Assembly (NCBI RefSeq): GCF_030010625.1
Contig: NZ_JASCXN010000029.1
Span: forward strand, 47,766-111,765
Length of the DNA: 64,000 nucleotides
Reading direction: 5' to 3'
DNA from: Streptomyces sp. CC208A
Lineage (GTDB): Bacteria; Actinomycetota; Actinomycetes; Streptomycetales; Streptomycetaceae
Made by a program: the position numbers and the translations under genes. Positions 25,844 to 35,389 of the stretch are shown piece after piece (within the stretch, counting starts at the first letter, position 1; each line of letters starts with the position of its first letter). The notes below the pieces were generated by a model, which worked only from the letters and a program-made list of their open reading frames with translations, was not told the origin of the DNA and searched no databases.

Positions 25844-27499
25844 GTGGTGGCGGAGCCGGAGGGCCCCGAGGAGGCTCCGGAGGACCGGAAGCCGCTGTCG
25901 GACGAGGCGACCTCGGAGTTCGCCCTCCCGGAGGGGGTGGTGCCGGAGCCGCCGTCGGAGCCGGAGGGCTCGGCGTTCGCGCTGCCGGAGGGGCTGGTGC
26001 CCGAGCCGCCGCAGGAGCCCGAGGGCTCCGCGTTCGCGCCGCCCTCGACCTACTCCGTGAAGGACTCCCCGCCCGCCTTCACCCCCGCCTACGGGGTGCC
26101 GCTGGCGCGGCTGCCGCACAACGCGCCGTGGCAGGACCGGATGCGGACGATGCTGCGGCTGCCGGTGGGCGACCGGCCGGTGGTGGCGGAGACGGCCGCG
26201 GAGAAGGGCGAGACGGGGCCTTCGGTGCCGCGCGTGCTCGACCTGACCCTGCGCATCGGCGAGCTGCTGCTCGCGGGCGGGGAGGGCGCGGAGGACGTCG
26301 AGGCGGCGATGTTCGCGATCTGCCGCTCGTACGGCCTCGACCGCTGCGAGCCGACGGTGACCTTCACGCTGCTGTCGATCACGTACCAGCCGTCGCTGGT
26401 GGACGACCCGGTGACGGCGAACCGGACGGTACGCCGCCGGGGCACCGACTACACCCGGCTCGCGGCCGTCTACCAGCTGCTCGCGGACATCGACGCCCCC
26501 GCGCACGAGGTGTCGACGGAGGAGGCGTACCGGCGGCTCGCGGAGATCCGGCGCAACCGGCACCCGTACCCGGGGTGGGTGCTGACGGCGGCGGCGGGCG
26601 TGCTCGCGGGCTCGGCCTCGACGCTGCTCGGCGGCGGGGTGTGGGTCTTCTTCGTGGCGGCGCTGGGCGCGGTGCTCGGCGACCGGCTGGCGTGGCTGTG
26701 CGCGGGGCGCGGGCTGCCGGAGTTCTACCAGTTCCTGGTGGCGGCGATGCCTCCGGCGGCGATGGGGGTGCTGCTCACACTGCTCCACGCGGGTCTGCGG
26801 CCGTCGGCGGTGATCACGGGCGGCCTATTCGCGCTGATCCCGGGGCGGGCCCTGGTGGCGGCGGTGCAGGACGGTCTGACCGGTTTCTACATCACGGCCT
26901 CGGCGCGGCTCCTGGAGGTCGCGTACTTCTTCGTGGCGATCGTGGTGGGCGTCCTCTCGGTGCTGTACGTGGCGGTGCAGTTCGGCGCCCAGTTGAACCC
27001 GGAGGGGGCGCTGAGCCCGGTGGAGCGGCCGGTGACGCAGATCGCGTCGGCGGTGGTGCTGTGCGCGACCTTCGCGATCCTGCTCCAGCAGTCGCGGGCG
27101 ACGGTGCTCTTCGCGATGCTGAACGGCGGGGTGGCGTGGGTGGTCTTCGCGGCGATCGCGATCACCGGGGAGGGCTCGGCGGTGATGGCGACGGCGGTGG
27201 CGGCCGGTCTGGTGGGCCTCTTCGGGCAGCTGATGGCCCGCTACCACCACACGTCCTCGCTGCCGTACGTGACGGCGGCGATCGGGCCGCTGCTGCCCGG
27301 TTCGGCGACGTACTTCGGGGTGCTCTCGATCGCCCAGAACAACCTGGACCAGGGTTTCGGCTACCTGGCGAAGGCGGCGGCCCTGGCCCTGGCGATCGCG
27401 ATCGGGGTGAACCTGGGGAGCGAGCTGGCCCGTCTCTTCATGCGGGCCCCGGGCGCGGTCTCGGCGCGCAGCGCGGCGAAGCGGACCAGGGGCTTCTGA
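25844..27499 (+). CDS. ThrE-type threonine/serine exporter family protein
   Basis: A 551-residue membrane protein with the ThrE layout. A cytoplasmic domain (about 130-240) includes LRIGELLLAGGEGAEDVEAAM and CEPTVTFTLLSITY. About ten membrane segments follow, with PGRALVAAVQDGLTGFY and a late LLPGSATYFGVL block. ThrE exports threonine and serine in corynebacteria; the substrate here is inferred. The N-terminal 100 residues are acidic and hold a duplicated 19-residue unit. The GTG at 25844 (followed by GTG 25847) has GGAGAGA upstream. Confidence 0.82.
   Translation: MVAEPEGPEEAPEDRKPLSDEATSEFALPEGVVPEPPSEPEGSAFALPEGLVPEPPQEPEGSAFAPPSTYSVKDSPPAFTPAYGVPLARLPHNAPWQDRMRTMLRLPVGDRPVVAETAAEKGETGPSVPRVLDLTLRIGELLLAGGEGAEDVEAAMFAICRSYGLDRCEPTVTFTLLSITYQPSLVDDPVTANRTVRRRGTDYTRLAAVYQLLADIDAPAHEVSTEEAYRRLAEIRRNRHPYPGWVLTAAAGVLAGSASTLLGGGVWVFFVAALGAVLGDRLAWLCAGRGLPEFYQFLVAAMPPAAMGVLLTLLHAGLRPSAVITGGLFALIPGRALVAAVQDGLTGFYITASARLLEVAYFFVAIVVGVLSVLYVAVQFGAQLNPEGALSPVERPVTQIASAVVLCATFAILLQQSRATVLFAMLNGGVAWVVFAAIAITGEGSAVMATAVAAGLVGLFGQLMARYHHTSSLPYVTAAIGPLLPGSATYFGVLSIAQNNLDQGFGYLAKAAALALAIAIGVNLGSELARLFMRAPGAVSARSAAKRTRGF
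25913..26026 (+). repeat. 57-bp in-frame duplication in the exporter gene
   Basis: Two 57-bp units (25913-25969 and 25970-26026) encode SEFALPEGVVPEPPSEPEG and SAFALPEGLVPEPPQEPEG; a third partial copy begins SAFAPP. The repeat makes an acidic Pro-rich N-terminal extension ahead of the transport domain and may vary between strains. Confidence 0.85.
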
Positions 27500-27592
27500 G
27501 GGCCCGGCCGACGGGAGCGGGGTGGTCGCGGCGGGCGTTTTCCCGGGCCTTCTAGGATGGAGCCCCTCGGAGGCCCGACAAAGCAGGAGACC

Positions 27593-28555
27593 ATGGCAAA
27601 GCCGGTAGGACCCCAGTTGTTCAACGCCTTCCGCGGCGTCCTCATCGGCGCGGCCGAGGTCGTCCCCGGCATCAGCGGCGGCACCGTCGCGCTCATCACG
27701 GGCGTCTACGAGAAGCTCATCGGCGGGGCGGGGTTCCTGACCAGCGCCGTGCGCAAGGCCGTGGCCGACGTGCCCCGGGGGCGGGGCGGCGGCCGTGCCA
27801 TGGAGGAGGTCCGGCGGGTGGACTGGGGGGTCGTGCTGCCGCTGCTCGTCGGCATGGCCGCCGCGCTGGTGCTCGGCGCCAAGCTCCTCGCCCCGGTGGT
27901 GAAGGACAACCCGCAGTTCGCCTACGCGATCTTCTTCGGTCTGGTGCTGGCCTCGCTGTGGGTGCCGTACTCCAGCTCCGGGAAGCGGTGGACGGCGGGG
28001 AACTACCTGCTCGGTCTGGTCGTCGCGGCCGGGGCCTTCGTCCTGACGGGGCTTCCGCCCGGCAACATGCCGACCCACCCGGTGATCGTCTTCCTGGCGG
28101 GCGCGATCGCCATCTGCGCGCTGGTGCTGCCCGGTGTCTCGGGCTCCTTCCTGCTGCTGACCTTCGGTCTGTACGAGCCGACCATGACCGCGGTCAACGA
28201 GCGGGACTTCGGCTACCTGGCCGCCTTCGGCGCGGGCTGCCTCACCGGTCTCGCGCTCTTCGTGAAGCTGCTCAAGTGGCTGCTCGAGCACTACCACCAC
28301 ATGACCATCGTGGTGATGACGGGCCTGATGGCGGGCTCGCTGCGCGCCCTGTGGCCCTGGCAGGACGACGACCGGAACCTGCTGGCCCCGGCCGGGTCGG
28401 TCGGCCTGACGTTCGCCCTCATGGCGCTGGGCGTGGTCGTGGTCGTGGCGGTCCTGGTGGTCGAGCACCGGGCCCGGGCCAGGCGGGAGAGCGTGAGCCC
28501 CGCGCGGGGACGGCACGCCCGGGTCCCCTCCGCGTCGGTCGGCGCGAACGACTGA
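27593..28555 (+). CDS. DUF368 membrane protein (undecaprenyl-phosphate translocase type)
   Basis: A 320-residue polytopic membrane protein of the DUF368 family, with the paired signatures GAAEVVPGISGGTVALITG near the N-terminus and ALVLPGVSGSFLLLTFGLY in the second half. Family members (PopT) recycle the lipid carrier undecaprenyl phosphate across the membrane for cell-wall synthesis. About eight hydrophobic segments are visible. The ATG at 27593 follows AGGAG. Upstream is the exporter gene (94 bp), downstream a YbjQ-family gene. Confidence 0.88.
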   Translation: MAKPVGPQLFNAFRGVLIGAAEVVPGISGGTVALITGVYEKLIGGAGFLTSAVRKAVADVPRGRGGGRAMEEVRRVDWGVVLPLLVGMAAALVLGAKLLAPVVKDNPQFAYAIFFGLVLASLWVPYSSSGKRWTAGNYLLGLVVAAGAFVLTGLPPGNMPTHPVIVFLAGAIAICALVLPGVSGSFLLLTFGLYEPTMTAVNERDFGYLAAFGAGCLTGLALFVKLLKWLLEHYHHMTIVVMTGLMAGSLRALWPWQDDDRNLLAPAGSVGLTFALMALGVVVVVAVLVVEHRARARRESVSPARGRHARVPSASVGAND

Positions 28556-28667
28556 CGTACCCGCCGGCACCTCCGTACCGGTTCGGGGTGCGGTCCCGTC
28601 CCCGCCGCGCGAAGCTGCTGGCGGGGATCGCCCGGTCTCCGCAGGTGCGAGAGGAAGGCGTGCGCGG

Positions 28668-29036
28668 ATGGGCATCGAGGAGTACGGAGGCGGCCAGGGG
28701 CCGCATCCCGATGTGCTGGTGGTGACGACGAACGACGTCCCCGGCTACGAGGTGCGGCAGGTGATCGGCGAGGTCTTCGGCCTGACGGTCCGGTCCCGGC
28801 ACCTGGGCAGCCAGATCGGCGCCGGTCTGAAGTCGATGATCGGCGGCGAGCTGAAGGGGCTGACGAAGACCCTGGTGCAGACCCGGAACCAGGCGATGGA
28901 CCGCCTGGTGGAGCAGGCCAGGGCGCGCGGCGCGAACGCCGTGCTGATGTTCCGCTTCGACGTGACGGAGGCCGCGGATGTCGGCACGGAGGTTTGTGCG
29001 TACGGCACAGCCGTAGTCATCGCGCCGCGCACCTGA
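28668..29036 (+). CDS. YbjQ/UPF0145 family protein
   Basis: A 122-residue protein of the YbjQ family. Characteristic blocks are LVVTTNDVPGYEVRQVIGEV, GLKSMIGGELKGLTKTL and ANAVLMFRFDV. The family forms small multimers and is sometimes called heavy-metal-binding, but its role is not firmly known. Start ATG at 28668 follows GAGAGGAAGG at a slightly long distance. Confidence 0.9.
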   Translation: MGIEEYGGGQGPHPDVLVVTTNDVPGYEVRQVIGEVFGLTVRSRHLGSQIGAGLKSMIGGELKGLTKTLVQTRNQAMDRLVEQARARGANAVLMFRFDVTEAADVGTEVCAYGTAVVIAPRT

Positions 29037-29116
29037 GCCCCGGCGCGTGAAGCGCAGGCCCCCACACCCGTCCCTTTTGAGGTGTTGCGCGGCTTTTACT
29101 CACTTATGGTGGGGCG

Positions 29117-30394
29117 GTGGCCACCGATCGTGACACGACCGCCCCCGCCGAAGCACCGGTACGGCTCCTGCTCCCGCAGGTCCTGCCCGCTCTCGGCGTG
29201 GGCGTCGGATCGGCCCTCCTCTTCCTCGGGGTCAGCGCGGTCGCCGAGGAGCTCCAGGCAGTGCTCTGGGAGACCCTGCCCGACGCCCTGGGCATCGGGC
29301 GGTACTCCTCGCCGTGGGTGATCGGCGTCCTGACGGCGACCGGGGTCGCGGTCGGGCTCGTGGTCTGGAAGGTCCCCGGGCACGCCGGCCCCGACCCGGC
29401 CTCCGAGGGGCTCGGCGGGCCGCCGCTGCCGCCCGGTGTGGTGCCGGGCCTGCTCCTCGCCGGGACCCTCGCCCTCGCGGGCGGTGTCTCGCTCGGTCCC
29501 GAGCAGCCGACGATCGCCTCCGCGGTCGCGCTCGCCGTCTGGCTGGGGCTGCGGGCCCTGCCGGAGGTGCCGGGCGCCTTCTGGGCCTCCCTCGCCGTGG
29601 CGGGCACCTTCGGCGCCCTCTTCGGCACGCCCGTCGCCGCCGCCCTCGTCCTCTCCGAGGCGCTCGCCGGACGGCCCGGAGGCGGCGCGCTGTGGGACCG
29701 GCTCTTCGCCCCGCTGGTCGCCGCCGGGGCCGGGGCGACGACCACCCAGCTCCTCGCGGACCCCAGCTTCGCGATCGGCCTTCCCCCGCTGACCGACCCC
29801 GGCTGGGGGGACCTTCTCGCCGCCCTCGCCGTGGCCACCCTCGGCGCCCTCTTCGGGCTCCTCTCCTGCTCGGCCCTCCCCTTTCTCCACCGGCTCTTCG
29901 GGCGGTTGCGGCACCCCCTGCTGATGCTGCCCGCCGGCGGCCTGGTCCTGGGGCTGCTGGGCGCGCTCGGCGGCCCGCTGACCCTCTTCAAGGGGCTCCA
30001 GGAGACCAGGGAGCTGGCCGGATCCGTCGGGGTGTACTCCTCCGGCGAGCTGGCGAGGCTCGCCGTCGTGAAGCTCGCCGCCCTGCTGGTGGCGGCGGCC
30101 TGCGGCTTCCGCGGCGGGCGGGTCTTCCCGGCGGTCTTCGTCGGTGCCGCCTTCGGTCTGGCCGCCCAGGCCCTCGTCCCGGAGATCCACCCGGCGGTCG
30201 CCGTCTCCTCCGCGGTCCTCGGCGTCCTCCTCGCGACCACCCGGCAGGGGTGGGTGAGCCTCTTCGTCGCCGCCGTCCTGGCCTCCTCCCCCGCCATGCT
30301 CTCGCTGCTCTGCCTGGCCACCCTGCCCGCCTGGCTGGTCGTCACCGGCCGCCCGCAGCTCCAGCTCGACCACCGGGGCCGACCCCTCCGCTGA
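29117..30394 (+). CDS. CLC-family chloride channel/transporter-like protein
   Basis: A 425-residue polytopic protein with CLC-like motifs: AGGVSLGPEQPTIASAVAL (the GxEGP region, here rearranged as SLGPEQ), GTFGALFGTPVAAALVL, and ACGFRGGRVFPAVFVGAAFG (the GKxGGxxxP region). This resembles the YfeO-like branch. In E. coli CLC antiporters act as electrical shunts in acid resistance based on amino-acid decarboxylation. The next gene encodes glutamate decarboxylase, so the same job is plausible here. The GTG at 29117 is the start. Confidence 0.85.
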   Translation: MATDRDTTAPAEAPVRLLLPQVLPALGVGVGSALLFLGVSAVAEELQAVLWETLPDALGIGRYSSPWVIGVLTATGVAVGLVVWKVPGHAGPDPASEGLGGPPLPPGVVPGLLLAGTLALAGGVSLGPEQPTIASAVALAVWLGLRALPEVPGAFWASLAVAGTFGALFGTPVAAALVLSEALAGRPGGGALWDRLFAPLVAAGAGATTTQLLADPSFAIGLPPLTDPGWGDLLAALAVATLGALFGLLSCSALPFLHRLFGRLRHPLLMLPAGGLVLGLLGALGGPLTLFKGLQETRELAGSVGVYSSGELARLAVVKLAALLVAAACGFRGGRVFPAVFVGAAFGLAAQALVPEIHPAVAVSSAVLGVLLATTRQGWVSLFVAAVLASSPAMLSLLCLATLPAWLVVTGRPQLQLDHRGRPLR

Positions 30395-30417
30395 CCCTCC
30401 GACCGCCACCCCACCCC

Positions 30418-30460
30418 CAGAAGCCCCGCAGAAGCCCCCCAGAAGTCCCCCAGAAGAAGG
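30418..30460 (+). repeat. 11-bp tandem repeat (CAGAAGCCCCN x4) before gad
   Basis: Four units starting CAGAAG lie at 30418, 30429, 30440 and 30451 (CAGAAGCCCCG, CAGAAGCCCCC, CAGAAGTCCCC, CAGAAGAAGGA). The last unit provides the AAGGAG ribosome site of the decarboxylase gene. The period equals one helical turn. Confidence 0.8.
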
Positions 30461-30468
30461 AGTCCCCC

Positions 30469-31890
30469 ATGGCCCCCCTCCACAAGGGAACCGAAGACAC
30501 CGAGTCCGCTCCCTTCCGCCGGCTCGCCCTCAACCCCTTCTTCGGCCAGGCCGATCCGGTCGGCGGGATGACCCAGGCGCCGCCCCGCCACCGGATGCCC
30601 GACGGGCCGCTGCCGCCGTCCAGCGCCTATCAGCTGGTCCACGACGAGCTGATGCTGGACGGGAACTCCCGGCTCAACCTCGCCACCTTCGTCACCACCT
30701 GGATGGAGCCCCAGGCCGGTGTCCTGATGAGCGAGTGCCGTGACAAGAACATGATCGACAAGGACGAGTACCCGCGCACCGCCGAGCTCGAACGCCGTTG
30801 CGTCGCCATGCTCGCCGACCTCTGGCACGCCCCCGACCCGAACGCCGCCGTCGGCTGCTCCACCACCGGTTCCAGCGAGGCCTGCATGCTCGCCGGCATG
30901 GCCCTCAAGCGCCGCTGGGCCATGAAGAACGCCGACCGCTACCCGTCCACCGCGCGGCCCAACCTGGTCATGGGCATCAACGTGCAGGTCTGCTGGGAGA
31001 AGTTCTGCACCTTCTGGGAGGTCGAGCCCCGTCTCGTCCCCATGGAGGGCGACCGCTACCACCTCGACGCGGCCTCCGCCGCCGAGCTGTGCGACGAGAA
31101 CACCATCGGCGTCGTCGCCGTCCTCGGCTCCACCTTCGACGGCTCCTACGAGCCCGTCGCCGAGATCTGCGCCGCCCTCGACGACCTCCAGGCCCGCACC
31201 GGCCTCGACATCCCCGTCCACGTCGACGGCGCCTCCGGCGGCATGGTCGCGCCCTTCCTCGACGAGGACCTGGTCTGGGACTTCCAGCTCCCCCGCGTCT
31301 CCTCGATCAACACCTCAGGACACAAGTACGGACTCGTCTACCCCGGCGTCGGCTGGGCCCTGTGGCGGGGCGCCGAGGAGCTCCCCGAGGAGCTGGTCTT
31401 CCGGGTCAACTACCTCGGCGGCGACATGCCCACCTTCGCCCTCAACTTCTCCCGCCCCGGTGCCCAGGTCGTCGCCCAGTACTACACCTTCCTCCGGCTC
31501 GGCCGGGAGGGCTACCGGGCCGTCCAGCAGACCAGCCGGGACGTCGCCCGGGGTCTCGCCGAACGCATCGACGCCATGGGCGACTTCCGTCTCCTCACCC
31601 GCGGCGACCAGCTGCCCGTCTTCGCCTTCACCACCGCCCCCGAGGTGACCTCCTACGACGTCTTCGACGTGTCCCGGCGGCTCCGCGAGCAGGGCTGGCT
31701 CGTCCCCGCCTACACCTTCCCCGCCCACCGCGAGGACCTGTCCGTCCTGCGGGTCGTCTGCCGCAACGGCTTCTCCGCCGACCTCGCGAGCCTCTTCGTC
31801 GAGGACCTGGACCGGCTGCTGCCCGAACTCCGCCGCCAGCCCCACCCGTTCACCCACGACAAGGCCGCAGCGACCGCCTTCCACCACTAG
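30469..31890 (+). CDS. gad: Glutamate decarboxylase
   Basis: A 473-residue PLP enzyme that decarboxylates glutamate to GABA and consumes a proton. The PLP lysine is K286 in SSINTSGHKYGLVYPG; HVDGASGGMVAPF gives the pyridine-binding Asp. The N-terminal EPQAGVLMSECRDKNMIDKD and FSRPGAQVVAQYY blocks match the GadA/B group. The ATG at 30469 follows AAGGAG. It lies 74 bp after the CLC channel gene. No glutamate/GABA antiporter is in view. Confidence 0.94.
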   Translation: MAPLHKGTEDTESAPFRRLALNPFFGQADPVGGMTQAPPRHRMPDGPLPPSSAYQLVHDELMLDGNSRLNLATFVTTWMEPQAGVLMSECRDKNMIDKDEYPRTAELERRCVAMLADLWHAPDPNAAVGCSTTGSSEACMLAGMALKRRWAMKNADRYPSTARPNLVMGINVQVCWEKFCTFWEVEPRLVPMEGDRYHLDAASAAELCDENTIGVVAVLGSTFDGSYEPVAEICAALDDLQARTGLDIPVHVDGASGGMVAPFLDEDLVWDFQLPRVSSINTSGHKYGLVYPGVGWALWRGAEELPEELVFRVNYLGGDMPTFALNFSRPGAQVVAQYYTFLRLGREGYRAVQQTSRDVARGLAERIDAMGDFRLLTRGDQLPVFAFTTAPEVTSYDVFDVSRRLREQGWLVPAYTFPAHREDLSVLRVVCRNGFSADLASLFVEDLDRLLPELRRQPHPFTHDKAAATAFHH

Positions 31891-31897
31891 GGCACCG

Positions 31898-33124
31898 CTA
31901 GGGCCCGTCCAGGGAGGGGTCGTCCCCGCAGGCCAGCCGGAACTCCGTCCAGCGGACCCCGTCGCGCGTCAGCCCGTACCGGCACCGGGTGTCCTCCCGC
32001 AGGAGGCCGGCCGCGGTCCGGCGGACGTAGCCGGTGCCGTCGGGGATCTTCCGGAAGGTCCGGCCGCCGTCGAGGCTGCGGTGGCCGGACGACTGGGCGG
32101 CGATCTCCAGCCGGCCGCCGGGGCCCGGCACCGGCAGCCCGTGCAGCGAGCGCGGCTCGTCCACCGAGCCCGTGGTCCACGTCCGCCGCCAGGTCCGGCC
32201 GCCGTCCTGGGAGCGGTGGAGCGCCCGCAGCCCGTTGAGCACCGGTTCACCGCCCGGCGGTTCGCCCATCTCCGCCGCGTACACCGCGTCCGGCCCCACC
32301 ACGACCCGTACGTACCGGCCGGGTGTGTCCGCCGGGCTCGGCAGCCGGCTCACCGTCCAGCTCCGGCCCGCGTCCCGGGAGACCGCGACCGCCGGCCGCC
32401 CGGTCGACGGCTCCGTCCCCGACACCCACCAGGACCCGTCCGGCTCCGCCGTCTCCCCGGGCCGCGGATGCGGTCCCAGCGGCGGCTGCCGCACCAGCGT
32501 CCGCCGCCGGCCGTCCACCGGCGAGATCGCCACCAGTCGCTCCCGGGCGCACTGTTCCGGTACGGCCTCCGGCTCCGTGGCGCACTCGGTGGTGAGCACG
32601 CCGCCCGCCGGTACGTCCGGGGTCCGGCCGTCCGTGCGCGGGTCGACGGCCCGCCAGCTCCGGCCGCCGTCGCCGGTGAACCAGCCCCGCCGCTGCCGCT
32701 CCCCGCCGCCGTCCTCGACGAGCGCCCGCCCCGGGCCCAGCACCCTCAGCTCCGCCGACACCCCGTCCGTACCGCGCACTTCGGGCAGCGGCGAGCTCCG
32801 CGTCTCCCATCGCTCCGCGCCCGGGTCGAGCACCGCGATCCACTGCCGGCAGAAGCCGTTCTCCGGTGTGGCGGGGTCGCTCACGCACTCCGCGAGCAGC
32901 GCGAAGCCGCTGCCGTCCGCGGCGAAGTCCACGCCCGACACCCGGCCGGGCAGCTCCGACCCGTCCGCGATCCGCGGCGGCGCACCGAACTTCCCGTCAC
33001 TGCCGGGCGGGTGACGCTCGCCGGTCGGCTCGGCCCCTTGTGTGCACGCGGCCAGCAGCCAGGGCAGCAGCAGGGCCACGAGTGCGCGGAGCGGGGCCGG
33101 CGCCCGGGAAACGGGAACGCGCAT
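31898..33124 (-). CDS. Secreted lipoprotein with BNR/Asp-box repeats
   Basis: A 408-residue lipoprotein with a basic N-terminus, hydrophobic core and lipobox ending LLAAC (Cys27). The mature part has sialidase-like Asp-boxes: TGDGGRSW, SRDAGRSW and SQDGGRTW, which predict a beta-propeller outside the cell. No catalytic residues of sialidases are evident, so it may be a binding or scaffold protein. The ATG at 33122-33124 follows GGGGGGAAG. The stop is 7 bp from the convergent gad stop. Confidence 0.75.
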   Translation of the reverse strand: MRVPVSRAPAPLRALVALLLPWLLAACTQGAEPTGERHPPGSDGKFGAPPRIADGSELPGRVSGVDFAADGSGFALLAECVSDPATPENGFCRQWIAVLDPGAERWETRSSPLPEVRGTDGVSAELRVLGPGRALVEDGGGERQRRGWFTGDGGRSWRAVDPRTDGRTPDVPAGGVLTTECATEPEAVPEQCARERLVAISPVDGRRRTLVRQPPLGPHPRPGETAEPDGSWWVSGTEPSTGRPAVAVSRDAGRSWTVSRLPSPADTPGRYVRVVVGPDAVYAAEMGEPPGGEPVLNGLRALHRSQDGGRTWRRTWTTGSVDEPRSLHGLPVPGPGGRLEIAAQSSGHRSLDGGRTFRKIPDGTGYVRRTAAGLLREDTRCRYGLTRDGVRWTEFRLACGDDPSLDGP

Positions 33125-33218
33125 CGGACTTCCCCCCTGTCCCTTGGGCGGTTCACGGTGAACCACCTGCTGGTGATACCCCGTTCACCGCCCTCGTGCT
33201 CCCCGCCCGCCGGTCCGC

Positions 33219-33776
33219 TCAGTCGGTCTGCTGCTCCTCCCGGGCGCGCTCCTCGGCGATCAGCGCGAAGGAGACCTTGCCGTCCAGGGACTCGCGGATC
33301 ACGTCCGCGTGCCCGGCGTGCCGGCCCATCTCCTGCACCAGGTGCAGCAGCATCCACCTGATCGACACCCGCCCGTCCTCGGGGAACCAGGGCGCGGGCG
33401 GCAGCGGGAAGGTGTCGTCCAGGCTCGGCACCGTACGGACGAACTCCTCGGTCTCCTTCGCCACCCCGTCCCAGAAGGACAGGATGTCGGGGATCGTCTC
33501 GCCGTCGACCAGACGGAACGCCTCGCCCCAGGTCTCCTCGGTCCGCTGCCGCTCGTTCTCCCTCTCCTGCGCGAGCCTCAGCCAGTTCAGCTCGACCTCG
33601 GCCACGTGCTTGACCAGGCCGGAGAGGCTCAGCTCACTGACGCTGGGCCGGCTCGCCGCCTGCTCCTCGGTGAGACCGTTCAGGGCGCGCCGGAGCGCGG
33701 CGCGCTGTGCCTCCACGAAGTTGAGGAACGCGCCGCGCTCGTCGCCGGGGGCCTCCGCGGGAACAAGAGCCACCAT
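33219..33776 (-). CDS. DinB family protein (DUF664)
   Basis: A 185-residue four-helix DinB-like protein. Marks are GLTEEQAASRPSVSELSLSG, LVKHVAEVELNW and the final WMLLHLVQEMGRHAGHADVI. The three His positions that bind metal in DinB/YfiT-like proteins can be seen (KHVAEVE, GRHAGHAD). Reactions of this group are mostly unknown; some are mycothiol-dependent transferases. The ATG at 33774-33776 starts MVALVP; a frame-mate ATG a few codons upstream is not seen before the aldehyde dehydrogenase stop. Confidence 0.85.
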   Translation of the reverse strand: MVALVPAEAPGDERGAFLNFVEAQRAALRRALNGLTEEQAASRPSVSELSLSGLVKHVAEVELNWLRLAQERENERQRTEETWGEAFRLVDGETIPDILSFWDGVAKETEEFVRTVPSLDDTFPLPPAPWFPEDGRVSIRWMLLHLVQEMGRHAGHADVIRESLDGKVSFALIAEERAREEQQTD

Positions 33777-33847
33777 GATGTCCGCCTTCCGTCCGTGCGT
33801 TTCTCGGGCGAGGCCCACCCTATGAACGAAAGAGGACAGTTCTCGTC

Positions 33848-35305
33848 CTAGAAGGGGAAGCGGCTGCGCCCGTGCTGGATCGAGATCCACTTCTGGGTGG
33901 TGAAGGCCTCCACCATCGCGTCGCCGTTGAGCCGCCCGATGCCCGAGTGCTTCTCGCCGCCGAAGGGGACGATCGGCTCGTCGTGCACGGTGCCGTCGTT
34001 GATGTGGATCATGCCGGTGTGGATCCGCCGGGCGACCCGTACGCCTCGCTCGACGTCGGCGGTGTGGACGGCGCCGCTGAGCCCGTACGGCGTGTCGTTG
34101 GCGATGCGTACGGCCTCGTCCTCGCCGTCGAAGGGGATGATCAGGGCCACCGGGCCGAAGATCTCCTGGCCGAGGACGGGGGCGTCGGCGGGGACGTCGG
34201 CCAGTACGGACGGGGAGACGAGGTTGCCCTCGGCCGTGCCGTGCAGCAGCGCGGTCGCGCCGGCCGCCACGGCCTGCTCGACGGCCGCCGAGACCGACTC
34301 GGCCTGCTGCGAGTTGATGAGCGGGCCGATGTGGGTGGCGGGGTCGGCCGGGTCGCCGACGCGGAGGGTCTTCACCTTGGTCACGAACTTCTCGGTGAAC
34401 TCCGCCTCCAGGCGGCGGTCGACCAGGATGCGGTTGGCGGCCATGCAGACCTGGCCCTGGTGGACGAAGCGGCTGAAGACGGCGGCGTCGACCGCGTAGT
34501 CGAGGTCGGCGTCGTCCAGGACGATCAGGGCGCTGTTGCCGCCGAGTTCGAGGACGGCGTGCTTGAAGTTCTGGGCGCAGACGGTGGCGACGTGGCGGCC
34601 GATCTTGTCGGAGCCGGTGAAGGAGATGACCTTCGGGACCGGGTGGGTCAGCAGCGCGTCGCCGATCTCGGCGATGTCGGTGACGACGACGTTGAGCAGA
34701 CCGGCGGGGAGGCCCGCCTCCTCCAGGATCTTCGCGACCAGGGTGCCGCCGCAGATCGGCGTGTTCTGGTGCGGCTTGAGGACGACCGCGTTGCCGAGCG
34801 CGAGGGCGGGGGCGACCGACTTGAGGGAGAGGAGGAAGGGGAAGTTGAAGGGGGAGATGACGCCGACGACACCGACCGGCAGGCGGTAGACGCGGTTCTC
34901 CTTGCCGTCGACCGGGGAGGGCAGGATGCGGCCCTCGGGGCGCAGCGCCAGCTGGATCGCCTCGCGCAGGAACTCCTTGGCGAGGTGCAGCTCGAAGGCG
35001 GCCTTGAGGCGGGTGCCGCCCAGCTCGGCGATGATCGTCGCGGCGAGCTCCTCCTCGCGGTCCTCGATGATCCGCAGGGCGCGCTCGAAGACCAGCCGGC
35101 GGGTGTACGGGTTGGTCTCCGCCCACGCCTCCTGCGCGCGCTCGGCGGCGCGGTAGGCGCGGTCGACCTCCTCCGCGGTGGCCACCGTGATCGAGGCGAG
35201 CTTCTCCCCGGTGTACGGGTTGAAGTCGATGATGTCCCACGAACCGCTGCCGGGCTTCCACTCGCCGTCGATGTACTGGTGGGCCAGGTCGGTGAAGTGC
35301 GACAT
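33848..35305 (-). CDS. Aldehyde dehydrogenase family protein
   Basis: A 485-residue NAD(P)-dependent aldehyde dehydrogenase resembling benzaldehyde/vanillin dehydrogenases. Visible are the NAD-site region ISPFNFPFLLSLKSVAPALA, ISFTGSDKIGRHVA, the general base in LELGGNSALIV, the catalytic Cys in HQGQVCMAANRILV, and GQEIFGPVALI. The C-terminal FGGEKHSGIGRLNGD is typical. The physiological aldehyde is not inferable. It is 71 bp upstream of the DinB gene on the same strand. Confidence 0.92.
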   Translation of the reverse strand: MSHFTDLAHQYIDGEWKPGSGSWDIIDFNPYTGEKLASITVATAEEVDRAYRAAERAQEAWAETNPYTRRLVFERALRIIEDREEELAATIIAELGGTRLKAAFELHLAKEFLREAIQLALRPEGRILPSPVDGKENRVYRLPVGVVGVISPFNFPFLLSLKSVAPALALGNAVVLKPHQNTPICGGTLVAKILEEAGLPAGLLNVVVTDIAEIGDALLTHPVPKVISFTGSDKIGRHVATVCAQNFKHAVLELGGNSALIVLDDADLDYAVDAAVFSRFVHQGQVCMAANRILVDRRLEAEFTEKFVTKVKTLRVGDPADPATHIGPLINSQQAESVSAAVEQAVAAGATALLHGTAEGNLVSPSVLADVPADAPVLGQEIFGPVALIIPFDGEDEAVRIANDTPYGLSGAVHTADVERGVRVARRIHTGMIHINDGTVHDEPIVPFGGEKHSGIGRLNGDAMVEAFTTQKWISIQHGRSRFPF

Positions 35306-35389
35306 GGTGGGGACCCCTCTACCCGCTGCCTGTGAGCACGACGGCTCGTGACCGGCGCGCTACTGATGTGGCGTCATCGTACTGATGTA

